Source: Paraeggerthella sp964369725 | Lineage (GTDB): Bacteria > Actinomycetota > Coriobacteriia > Coriobacteriales > Eggerthellaceae | Direction: 5' to 3' | Assembly: GCA_964369725.1 (NCBI GenBank) | Contig: CAYJGC010000032.1 | Location: 1 to 19,062 of the forward strand | Length of the DNA stretch: 19,062 nucleotides | In this document: positions 1 through 7,231 of the stretch, piece by piece | How positions within the stretch are numbered: position 1 is the stretch's first letter | Layout: each line of letters starts with the position of its first letter | Made by a program: the position numbers and the translations under genes | The notes under the pieces: generated by a model | What the model saw: only the letters and a program-made list of their open reading frames with translations | What the model was told of the DNA's origin: nothing | Databases searched by the model: none

Positions 1-2089
1 GTACATACGCGTCGTTGCAGGAGCAGGTTCAGGCAAAACAAGAGCTCTCACCAATCGTTACGCACACCTTGTTCAAAACATGGGAATCATCCCCAACAAT
101 ATCTTATGCATTACCTTCACCAATAAAGCCGCGCACGAAATGAAGAAAAGAATTCGCAAGATGGTAGGTAATCTTGACTTAGGAAAGATTGCAACGTTTC
201 ACGGGTTTTGCGTTCAGCTTCTTCGCGAGGATTATCACGTAGTTCAATACCCCTCTCGCTTTCTCATCCTTGATGAGGAAGATACCCTCTCGCTTCTAAA
301 AGAAACCTACAAGGCGCTTGGCGTTTCCACAAAAGCCTATCCTTATAAAAAGGCAAAAATTGATATTGCATTCTTAAAGGACACTACCAATTATGTCGAA
401 TGGCTTGCCGACCCAAGCGCCCAAGAGCTCAATACCCTCCGCGAAAACGCATCAGAAATCAACGAAGTGGTGTTCTATGAGTTTTTGCACCAACAGCGAA
501 AACTTTTTGGTCTTGATTTTGATGACCTAATCAATTTTGCTTTCTACATACTGAAGACCGATAAAACAACAAGAGAGAAGTGGCAAACACGGCTTCAGTA
601 CATTATGGTTGACGAATTCCAAGACGTAAACGCAAAACAGTACGCTTTGGCAAAGATTCTAAGTAAGCATCACGAAAACCTGTTTATTGTGGGTGATCCC
701 GACCAGACCATCTACACATGGAGAGGAGCCGACGTAGAATACATCTTGCACTTTGATTCAGCTTTCGAAGATGTTAAAACCATTATGATGAACCAGAATT
801 ATCGCTCGCTTCCTGCCATACTCACCACCTCAAATGCCCTGATAGATAAGAATGAAAACCGTATGAAAAAAGAGCTGATTCCTTACAGAACGGGATCAAC
901 GTCGTGTACGTACTATCATGCAAAAACCGAACAAGATGAAGCTCTCTGGATTTCCCAACAAATAAAAACCCTAACTCAAGGTGACGTTTCACATTCAGAT
1001 ATCGCCATACTTTTCAGAGCAAGCCATGCGTCTAGACCAATTGAAGAACAATTTGTTCGCTCCGGTATCTCTTACACATTATATAGCGGGGTGGGATTTT
1101 ACTTACGAAAAGAAATCAAAGACATCCTCTGTTACTTCCGCATGGTTCTACACGCAGATGATACGGCTTTTTTGCGCATAATAAACGAACCAAAAAGAGG
1201 CATGGGAGAAAAGCGTCTTACACAAATCAAAAGCTATGCAACAAAGAACAACTGCTCGCTTTACCAATCACTTAAAAATAATCGCGGCAACTCCGGCTTT
1301 TCTACGGCAAAAGCAGATGCTTTTATTGACCTTATTGAAGCGCTTAAAGAATCACTCAAAACTCAGTCAATTTCGGACTTTCTCAACGAAGTTCTTGAAA
1401 AAACCGAATACGAAGAACTTCTCCGCAAATCAGGTGACGATGAACGTCTTGATAATATTGCCGAACTCAAGCAGTCAATATATGACTACGAAACGACCAT
1501 TGACGAAGAGGCAACACTGCAAGATTACCTAGACCATATTGCGCTTTTTACCAATATCGACAAAAATGAAAAAACTGATTCCGTAAAAATGATGACCATC
1601 CATGCATCAAAAGGACTCGAGTTCCCCTACGTCTTCGTTTGCTCACTTCACGAGGGCACTTTCCCTTCATGCAGGATTGCTACTTCAGAACAGATGGAGG
1701 AAGAACGCCGCTTAGCCTATGTTGCCATGACGCGTGCCGAAAATGGCTTGTTCCTTTCTGACTCCGAAGGAAAAAATTATGACGGAACGTTTCGTTATCC
1801 TTCACGGTTTATCTTTGAATGCGAGAAAGAAAACCTTGATTATGTGGTTGAATTACCACCCCGTTTAGTCAGTGACACACAACGACAAATCGAGCTAAAC
1901 AACACGCAATACAAAACCAACTCCCCCTTTACAAAAGACTCGAGAGTTACTCATGAGATTTTTGGATCAGGAACTATTATTGATGTTATTCCGAAAGAAA
2001 ACTGCTACGTCATAAAATTTGACAACGTTAAAACAGCAAGGCGACTTTCCTTTTCCGCCCGCCTACAAAGCGCAGAAGAGAGTTTGTGA
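1..2089 (+). CDS. pcrA: UvrD/PcrA-type superfamily 1A DNA helicase, 5' end outside the window
   Basis: This is an ATP-dependent 3'-5' DNA helicase of the UvrD/Rep/PcrA type, acting in repair and in clearing stalled replication. The frame is open from base 2, so the first in-window ATG (80) is not the start. Walker A (GAGSGKT) is at bases 20-40. Downstream come motif Ia (TFTNKAA), Ic (TFHGFC), the DExx box VDEFQD at 608-625, motif III (GDPDQTIYTWRGAD), motif IV (QNYRS), motif V (TIHASKGLEFPYVFV) and motif VI (AYVAMTRAE). The last ~50 residues (HEIFGSGTIIDV, then a basic end) resemble the PcrA C-terminal Tudor-like domain that contacts RNA polymerase. About 695 residues are visible, against roughly 720-750 for PcrA, so only the Q-motif region is missing. 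No helicase motif is damaged. The choice between pcrA and uvrD is by convention for Gram-positive lineages. Confidence 0.93.
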   Translation, partial: YIRVVAGAGSGKTRALTNRYAHLVQNMGIIPNNILCITFTNKAAHEMKKRIRKMVGNLDLGKIATFHGFCVQLLREDYHVVQYPSRFLILDEEDTLSLLKETYKALGVSTKAYPYKKAKIDIAFLKDTTNYVEWLADPSAQELNTLRENASEINEVVFYEFLHQQRKLFGLDFDDLINFAFYILKTDKTTREKWQTRLQYIMVDEFQDVNAKQYALAKILSKHHENLFIVGDPDQTIYTWRGADVEYILHFDSAFEDVKTIMMNQNYRSLPAILTTSNALIDKNENRMKKELIPYRTGSTSCTYYHAKTEQDEALWISQQIKTLTQGDVSHSDIAILFRASHASRPIEEQFVRSGISYTLYSGVGFYLRKEIKDILCYFRMVLHADDTAFLRIINEPKRGMGEKRLTQIKSYATKNNCSLYQSLKNNRGNSGFSTAKADAFIDLIEALKESLKTQSISDFLNEVLEKTEYEELLRKSGDDERLDNIAELKQSIYDYETTIDEEATLQDYLDHIALFTNIDKNEKTDSVKMMTIHASKGLEFPYVFVCSLHEGTFPSCRIATSEQMEEERRLAYVAMTRAENGLFLSDSEGKNYDGTFRYPSRFIFECEKENLDYVVELPPRLVSDTQRQIELNNTQYKTNSPFTKDSRVTHEIFGSGTIIDVIPKENCYVIKFDNVKTARRLSFSARLQSAEESL

Positions 2090-2118
2090 GTGTGTGGTTT
2101 AAAGTGAGTTTTTTCGGG

Positions 2119-2485
2119 TTCAATCACAGGAAGTCTCAGAAGATTACTCGCTCTCGCCGAGATATATTCTTCCAACAAAGCAATACGATCGTCAGTAAAT
2201 GAGTTTCGCAGATCATCTTCAGGAAAGTTGCTGCGAATTGTAGCAACTTTTCTAATTTAAAACCATCTAATATGCAATCAGACTCTATGCCACACGAAGC
2301 TAAATCTCATCAACATAGGCGCGATTTTTTGGTATTCGACGACGTGAAATCCAGTCAAACAAAGCATCGCCTGTAACTTCACCCGCGAAGGAAAGTGGCA
2401 AAAGATGACGGGTGTTTTCGTCCCAAGAAAGAACCGCAATTGGCAACTCACCATATTCCCCTACACACATAATGAATCTAACCAA
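2119..2485 (-). pseudogene. Probable decayed gene remnant, function unassigned
   Basis: Two stretches of protein-like sequence lie end to end on the minus strand in different frames. The first (2485-2300, 61 residues) ends WISRRRIPKNRAYVDEI and then hits a TAG. The second (2256 to about 2119, other frame) reads FTDDRIALLEEYISARASN, a charged amphipathic helix pattern. No start with a ribosome binding site is visible: the first piece would begin with TTG and no purine tract. This looks like a frameshifted and partly deleted small gene. By eye, the IPxxR segment followed by a C-terminal helix recalls small HipA-like proteins of Coriobacteriia. That is an impression only, and no function is assigned. 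Confidence 0.35.
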
Positions 2486-2757
2486 AACTTAATCGAATAG
2501 CCTAAGTTCGTATGTGTCATGTGAGTCAATCATATCGCTGTTCTACCACATCAATTTTACCTATTATTATTTTAGCGTAGGCGGATCTGCTCTATCTACC
2601 ACCTGTAGGTCAATTAAAATACAGACGTGCTCCTTAAAAGGCAAGCACACATCTCCCGTCTGCCTCTGTAGTCACTTTTTCAATTTACAAAAATATTAAA
2701 CATGGACGCTGTCTCTATCTAGTTTAATCGCATAGCACTTCTCAAACACACGCAACA
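2486..2757. other. Gene-free stretch downstream of the luxR-type gene
   Basis: No credible ORF is present. The only structure seen is a weak imperfect hairpin, with GTGCT at 2627-2631 facing AGCAC at 2644-2648 and an outer CAGACG/CGTCTG pair at 2622-2627 and 2657-2662. It has no T-tract in either direction. It could end the regulator transcript, but this is not convincing. Confidence 0.4.
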
Positions 2758-4227
2758 CTAGCGCAAGTGAAGATCTATCGCATCCATCAATTCTTGCTGA
2801 CTATGTATACCACTCTTGTTATAGATACTTTTTATATGCGTTCGAACTGTTTCGCTTGATACGAAAAGTTGCTTACCAATATAGGGCGCATTCCTTCCCT
2901 TAGAAAGAAAAAACAAAATCTCTTCTTCTCTTGGAGTAAGCAGATATTGTTGAGCAAACTTTGTACAAACTCTTTCTAACTTAGTCTCCCAGCTCTCCGT
3001 TGACACAGTCGGGACAAGCCAGCCATAAACACGTGATGAACTGTCCCCTAAGAGAAAAACGATAGTAATAAGATACAAAACAACAACAAGAAACGTGAGG
3101 AGATTCCAAAATTCATTCGTTAGCAATTCCCCAAATAGTGCAACCAACAATGAACCAACAAGGTTAGCAAACTGAAAACATAGATAGCCAAGCGCGTAAA
3201 CTTGAATAACCGTTTTCCCTGTTAAGCTCGACAAGCTACCCCAGTAAACAATCATAAAAAAGTAAAACACAACAAAGCCGAAATTATTTAAAGCAAGGCC
3301 AGCTTCTTGGAAATCATTTACGAGAGTAAACCCTAAATATCCGATTACCGTGACAATCAATGAAAGAGAATAAAAGCGAAGCGTCATTCTGTTTTGAGAA
3401 AATTTAAAAACTATATATAACAACGCCACACCCGCAACCAACTCAGATAGAATCAAAAATATATTTACCGAATAAGACGCCGTGGTAACCACATGCGCAT
3501 AACCCATCAACAAGCCATGAGTAAGCGCAATAAGACCTGGAACTACAAAGAAAGACCAAGATAGGGTGAGCTTACTCGGCGTGCTCACCACCTCGACATC
3601 ACTGTCTTTTTCGGGAACCTTTCTACCCTGGTACAGCAGGTACGCAGACATTAGAGCACATATAAAATATGCTACATACAGCAGTTCGTTAGGCGTGGTA
3701 CACAAAATAAGGGAACACAGTGAGGAGCAGGTAACAGCCAGCCCTAAATCAATCAAGCTAACTCGGATACTCGTTCGAGAAAAGAGCTCACCCCAAACAA
3801 CCTTTAGTAGACCAATTGCCACCCCGCTAGCCAAGGCACCTCCAATAATTAATTCAAAACGAAAAAGGACTCCTCCAGAAAAGGTAGCTAGGGAACCCAA
3901 GAACAAAATTATTGTTATTGCACAGTAAATTAACTTTGAATCAAGAAGAGATGCAATCTTCTTCCCTAAAGCCAGGACTATTATCAAAGAAGCAATAATT
4001 CCAAATACAACAAAGTCCATGTAATTAACTGCATCATCAGACAAAAGAAAGGCTGGTGCGAACTCTTGAAATCGCATGCCAATATTACACCAAGCCCAAA
4101 TTGCCGCAAAACTTCCCCATCGCGCCCAACCAGACAGCGCTTCTTCCTTAACTTCAAGCAAATAGCATCTTAGATTTTCTGACAGCAAGCCATTTTTGGC
4201 TTTTATCATTGCATCCCCATCCTCCAT
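2758..4227 (-). CDS. Membrane-spanning LuxR-family transcriptional regulator (12 TM + HTH)
   Basis: The protein has 489 residues. Residues ~37-400 contain about twelve hydrophobic segments in an MFS-like arrangement, beginning WGSFAAIWAWCNIGMRF. Residues 430-489 are a LuxR/FixJ helix-turn-helix (LTPREEEILFFLSKG, then VSSETVRTHIKSIYNKSGI). Proteins of this layout are known as a large regulator family in Eggerthella and relatives, where they sit beside reductase genes and respond to small substrates. The start at 4227 has AGAGG seven bases upstream; an internal ATG at residue 7 is a weaker alternative. It lies 169 bp after, and on the same strand as, the flavin reductase gene, so it probably senses the reductase substrate and controls that gene, though it could also be autoregulatory. 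Either local control or co-transcription is inference. There is no receiver domain, so any signal is likely sensed within the membrane domain. Confidence 0.9.
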   Translation of the reverse strand: MEDGDAMIKAKNGLLSENLRCYLLEVKEEALSGWARWGSFAAIWAWCNIGMRFQEFAPAFLLSDDAVNYMDFVVFGIIASLIIVLALGKKIASLLDSKLIYCAITIILFLGSLATFSGGVLFRFELIIGGALASGVAIGLLKVVWGELFSRTSIRVSLIDLGLAVTCSSLCSLILCTTPNELLYVAYFICALMSAYLLYQGRKVPEKDSDVEVVSTPSKLTLSWSFFVVPGLIALTHGLLMGYAHVVTTASYSVNIFLILSELVAGVALLYIVFKFSQNRMTLRFYSLSLIVTVIGYLGFTLVNDFQEAGLALNNFGFVVFYFFMIVYWGSLSSLTGKTVIQVYALGYLCFQFANLVGSLLVALFGELLTNEFWNLLTFLVVVLYLITIVFLLGDSSSRVYGWLVPTVSTESWETKLERVCTKFAQQYLLTPREEEILFFLSKGRNAPYIGKQLFVSSETVRTHIKSIYNKSGIHSQQELMDAIDLHLR

Positions 4228-4330
4228 ACAAAAACCTCTATGAATATGCTTCCCACTGCTTCGTCATAGGTACTTTTGCAATTATAATCGAAACCGATTA
4301 AACCTGATAAATTTAAACTCTTCAAAATAC

Positions 4331-4369
4331 AAGTCAACCTACTAGCAAGTAATGACAGTAGGTTGACTT
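4331..4369. promoter_or_regulatory. 13-bp perfect inverted repeat between reductase and regulator genes
   Basis: AAGTCAACCTACT (4331-4343) faces its exact reverse complement (4357-4369) across a 13-nt loop. It lies 27 bp after the reductase stop and about 100 bp before the regulator start. The minus strand continues GTATTTTGAAG, which is not a proper U-tract. It is therefore either a weak or Rho-assisted terminator for the reductase transcript, or a palindromic operator or leader hairpin for the regulator gene. The AAGTCA core recurs in the reductase leader palindrome at 5964-5983. Confidence 0.6.
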
Positions 4370-4396
4370 AGCTTAAATTATCTTATCTAGAACAGG

Positions 4397-5935
4397 CTAT
4401 CCCCAGTTTTCCAAAAGTGCAGCCTCGGCACCAGCAACACGACCAAGCACCAAACCACCCGTCAAAGATGTTCCTGAACCAGGATAGTATAATCCATACC
4501 ATCCGCCCGAGTTCATACCTGCTGCAAAAAGTCGCGGAATTATTTCACCATGGATATCAACCACTTCTGTCTTAGAGGTAATCTTTAAACCACCCAAAGA
4601 ACCAAGGTTGGCTGAAGTGTTCTTTTGTGCATAGTAAGGCGGCTTATTGAGAGGAATAAGCTGTGCCAAACGATGGTAGTCAACATCCTCTCCTACCGTT
4701 TCCATCATAGTATTCCAACGCGCCATAGTAGCTTCAAAGGTGCTAACAGAAACACCGATAGCCTCAGCAAGCTCTGCATATGAATCAGCTTGAATCAGTA
4801 TTCCTTCTTCAACAGCTGCTGCAGGATCTTCTGCCCAAGGGCCTACACCTTGTTCAACCATATTTTGATCAAGGATCTTCCAGGTATCACCATTAAGCTG
4901 AGTGCACTGCTGAAAAATTGCTCTATATGTGTACGCATAAGTAGCATCTTCACAGACAAAGCGACTACCTGCTGCATTGATATATATAGCAGGGAGCTCT
5001 GGTTTATGATTATTGGTTGCTGCTGCGGTTACACCACAGTGATCTATGCAGCCTCCAACAGTTGCAAGTGCTGCTTGCACCTCAAGTCCCATACGTATGC
5101 CGTCACCGTTTGCTGTTGCAGCAATATGGCTTGCCTGTGTTGTTAGATCCCAGTACATTTGCTGATTAAGAGCTTTCGCGAGTTCTATATTGCGATCAAT
5201 ACCACCGAGTCCAAGGACTACGCCTTTTCGTGCTTTAACGCGCAGTGTCTCACCCTCGACCTCAACTTCTACACCTTGAACCCCAATATCAGAATCTACT
5301 ATGAGGCTTTTTACCAATGCCTGGAATACAAACTGAACACCCAATCTTTCAGCTTCAGCAAACTCAAGGTCTGTGTAAACTTTGCCACCAAAAGCCGCGC
5401 CGCCGCCTTCATAAGCATGTATACGGTCAGCATGAAGGTTTTCCGCATCACAATAAGGGACATGGTTGTTACCATATATGGTATTCCACTTTACGCCCAA
5501 AGATTCGAGCCATTCTAAACCTGCAGGTGCTCCGTCACATACAACTTTAATTAATTCTTCGTCGCCCAAGCCTTCCGATTGCTTAACGTAGCATGCTGCA
5601 TGAATTTCCGGGGAGTCATCTTTAAAGCTAGAAAGCTCTTTTTGCCACTTTGTACCTGCAGCTTGCATAACTCCACCAGACATCGCAGATGTTCCCCCTG
5701 GAGTTTCTAAAGCTTCATAACAAAGAACCGAAGCTCCCCCTTCTGCAGCAGCACAAGCAGCAGCCAAACCAGTACCACCTCCGCCGCATACAACCACATC
5801 TGCTTCAGCATCCCAGCTAGCTTCACCCGCGCTACTTGATGCTCCAGTTGAACAACCCGCTAGTCCAACTGTTGCCAATCCTGCTACACCTAAAGCGGCG
5901 CCTCCCAAAAAATTCCTACGCGATAATTCTTTCAT
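4397..5935 (-). CDS. Tat-exported FAD-dependent reductase of the fumarate reductase/flavocytochrome c superfamily
   Basis: The protein has 512 residues. It opens with a twin-arginine signal (SRRNFLGG, R6-R7), a hydrophobic stretch and a lipobox-like LAGC ending at C28, so it is probably exported folded and perhaps lipid-anchored outside the membrane. The FAD Rossmann motif is at ~47-62 (DVVVCGGGGTGLAAA), followed by TPGGTSAMSGG (~78-88). The C-terminal FAD/substrate region is FAAGMNSGG, YYPGSGTSLTGG, then LGRVAG. No CxxCH haem site and no FMN_bind domain are visible, so electrons must come from a separate partner not encoded here. The catalytic segment lacks the GGVHGANRLGG signature of true fumarate reductases, so fumarate is unlikely. 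An alpha,beta-unsaturated acid, steroid or other electron acceptor is possible; the substrate is unknown. The start has GAGGAAGGGG just upstream. The membrane LuxR regulator follows on the same strand. Confidence 0.88.
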   Translation of the reverse strand: MKELSRRNFLGGAALGVAGLATVGLAGCSTGASSSAGEASWDAEADVVVCGGGGTGLAAACAAAEGGASVLCYEALETPGGTSAMSGGVMQAAGTKWQKELSSFKDDSPEIHAACYVKQSEGLGDEELIKVVCDGAPAGLEWLESLGVKWNTIYGNNHVPYCDAENLHADRIHAYEGGGAAFGGKVYTDLEFAEAERLGVQFVFQALVKSLIVDSDIGVQGVEVEVEGETLRVKARKGVVLGLGGIDRNIELAKALNQQMYWDLTTQASHIAATANGDGIRMGLEVQAALATVGGCIDHCGVTAAATNNHKPELPAIYINAAGSRFVCEDATYAYTYRAIFQQCTQLNGDTWKILDQNMVEQGVGPWAEDPAAAVEEGILIQADSYAELAEAIGVSVSTFEATMARWNTMMETVGEDVDYHRLAQLIPLNKPPYYAQKNTSANLGSLGGLKITSKTEVVDIHGEIIPRLFAAGMNSGGWYGLYYPGSGTSLTGGLVLGRVAGAEAALLENWG

Positions 5936-5963
5936 TTTTCCCCTTCCTCTATTAAATCCCTAA

Positions 5964-5983
5964 GTGACTTTGTTTAAAGTCAC
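5964..5983. promoter_or_regulatory. Palindrome in the leader of the flavin reductase gene
   Basis: GTGACTTT (5964-5971) and AAAGTCAC (5976-5983) form a perfect 8-bp inverted repeat around a 4-nt centre, 28 bp upstream of the reductase start codon. Position and symmetry suit an operator for the neighbouring HTH regulator or a leader hairpin. It shares an AAGTCA core with the 4331-4369 repeat. Confidence 0.5.
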
Positions 5984-6472
5984 GTTTAGCCTACAGGGCT
6001 GGACAAAGATTAGAATCCCTTTAAATGGGTTTTCTTAGAAAAAGAGCCTCACCCAAAATGAGGTAGCAGGACATTTTTGCAATAAGTCTTAGTTAAAGCT
6101 ATAAACACTTTAATAGCTTTATTAATAAAATTTACTGTAATGGAGTCCAACTCGAGGAATACTCTATTGCTGCTTACTAGTAGATTTGGTTTGTCCGTAA
6201 TAGGCACAATTCAATTCTCTTGAAAAAGCCATGATGTCAACTTAACTCAACCAACGTCACCTACGTACTCCGGCTTTTAAAGCGTGAATTCGCTTTTATT
6301 GGGTAGAAGGCTGCCTACCGCAACCTGATAGAGAGCGCAATCTCAGTTGCTTTTTGAAAGATATCACTCTTTACATACAAGCAAACCCCTAAATAAAACC
6401 GTTCGATTATCCTTCGTTCATTCATTTCTCTGAAGAAAACATACTGTCATTCGAACAGAGCGAAAAAGTTTT

Positions 6473-6621
6473 AGTAAAAAGTTGGGGGTACGGAGAGCGA
6501 GTTCACTGCTTTAAAAAGAGCCCTGTGTGGTACCTACCACTTCACCTGCGGTTTTGAGTTCGACAAATTTTCTTAAGGTAAAACTTCTTAGAATTTTTCT
6601 CCGTACTCCCGATTTTTTACT
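6473..6621. repeat. 149-bp element with 24-bp inverted ends (MITE-like or structured RNA)
   Basis: The arm at 6473-6496 (AGTAAAAAGTTGGGGG, then TACGGAGA) matches the reverse complement of 6598-6621 at 21 of 24 positions. The three differences are all G/A or T/C and become G·U pairs in a plus-strand RNA, so that transcript could form an uninterrupted 24-bp stem. On the minus strand the same positions would be A/C mismatches. The 101-nt interior has no ORF. It could be a miniature inverted-repeat element or the stem of a non-coding RNA. No clear target-site duplication is visible. Confidence 0.6.
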
Positions 6622-6699
6622 GCAGAAAAGATTTAAGACCACGCCTTGCCTAAAAGAAACTTCTGAAGAGAGCATTCTTGACCCTCTATAACTCAATTT

Positions 6700-7021
6700 A
6701 GATCCCTGTAGCTTGAAGGGCATTGCAGTCCAGATACCTTGAAGCGTTAATGCGAGAGTGCGAGATACTCTGAAGCTTAAAGGGTACCACATCCCGGGTC
6801 TCAAAACCGTTAATGCGGGTCGGGCGTGCGAGACATCCTGAATCCTGAAGGGTACCGCACCCCAAACACCCAAAGCCGCTAATGCGAGCGCGCTAGACAT
6901 CCCATAACCCTAAGAATACTGCACCCAAGACGCCCTATCTGAAATTAAGCCGTTCACAAATATCCTTGTAGCCTGAAAACGCTACGCTTCAAACACCATC
7001 CCATACACTTTAAGCGTAAGC
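6700..7021. repeat. Degenerate tandem repeat, about five copies of a ~64-bp unit
   Basis: Units begin near 6700, 6763, 6831, 6895 and 6958. Plus-strand landmarks recur in order: AGA(T/C)A(T)CC, then CTGAAGGGTACCGCA, then C(G/C)TTAATGCGAG. The anchor GTTAATGCG is at 6746 and 6809, and GCTAATGCG at 6878. The first three units are well matched and the last two are decayed. Read on the minus strand, units give related 21-23 residue peptides (LGVWGAVPFRIQDV, LQGIWTAMPFKLQG, and the decayed GVLGAVFLGLWDV before a stop). The coding appearance is probably a by-product of the repeat. Confidence 0.7.
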
Positions 7022-7086
7022 ATCTCAACACAATAACCCGCAATCCGCACGCTCACGGTAGAAGCCATGTATCACACGAGAGCTTT

Positions 7087-7121
7087 CGGCTTATAGGACA
7101 CACATTGTGTCCTATAAGCCG
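7087..7121. repeat. 16-bp perfect hairpin palindrome without T-tract
   Basis: CGGCTTATAGGACACA (7087-7102) faces its exact reverse complement (7106-7121) across a 3-base centre CAT, and one more A-T pair extends it. Neither strand carries a T-run after it, and hppA already has its own terminator at 7171-7200. It is more likely a palindromic repeat or a processed RNA hairpin than a terminator. Confidence 0.65.
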
Positions 7122-7170
7122 AGCATTCCTGGTGCCTTAAGCTAATAACCCACAATCCTCCCACATCAAC

Positions 7171-7200
7171 AAAAAAAGACCCAGCCGTTGCGGCTGGGCC
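7171..7200 (-). terminator. Rho-independent terminator of hppA
   Basis: On the minus strand GGCCCAGCCG, loop CAA and CGGCTGGGTC form a 10-bp GC-rich stem followed directly by seven T. It starts 31 bp after the hppA stop codon. Confidence 0.95.
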
Positions 7201-7231
7201 TAAGCAAAATCTCAGTTATCTCAACTAAAAA

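Larger units (their letters stand above)
5984..7170. other. Long gene-free, repeat-rich intergenic island
   Basis: About 1.2 kb without a credible gene lies between the hppA terminator and the reductase leader. It contains the inverted-repeat element at 6473-6621, the degenerate tandem repeat at ~6700-7021 and the hairpin at 7087-7121, listed separately. Small plus-strand hairpins occur at 6279-6296 (AAAGCG/CGCTTT, then TTATT) and 6302-6319 (GGTAG/CTACC). A possible minus-strand promoter for the reductase has TTGACA at 6235-6240 but only a poor -10 near 6213-6218; another weak candidate has TTGGAC at 6146-6151. The minus-strand open frame 6511-6900 is explained by the repeats and is not called as a gene. 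Confidence 0.6.

Noticed and set aside
6511..6900. 129-residue minus-strand open frame in the intergenic island
   Set aside because: It coincides with the degenerate tandem repeat, has no ribosome binding site that I can see, matches no known family, and the equivalent frame is broken by stops in the neighbouring units.
6700..7021. Possible CRISPR array
   Set aside because: Units are contiguous and diverged along their whole length; there are no identical repeats separated by unique spacers and no cas genes in the window.
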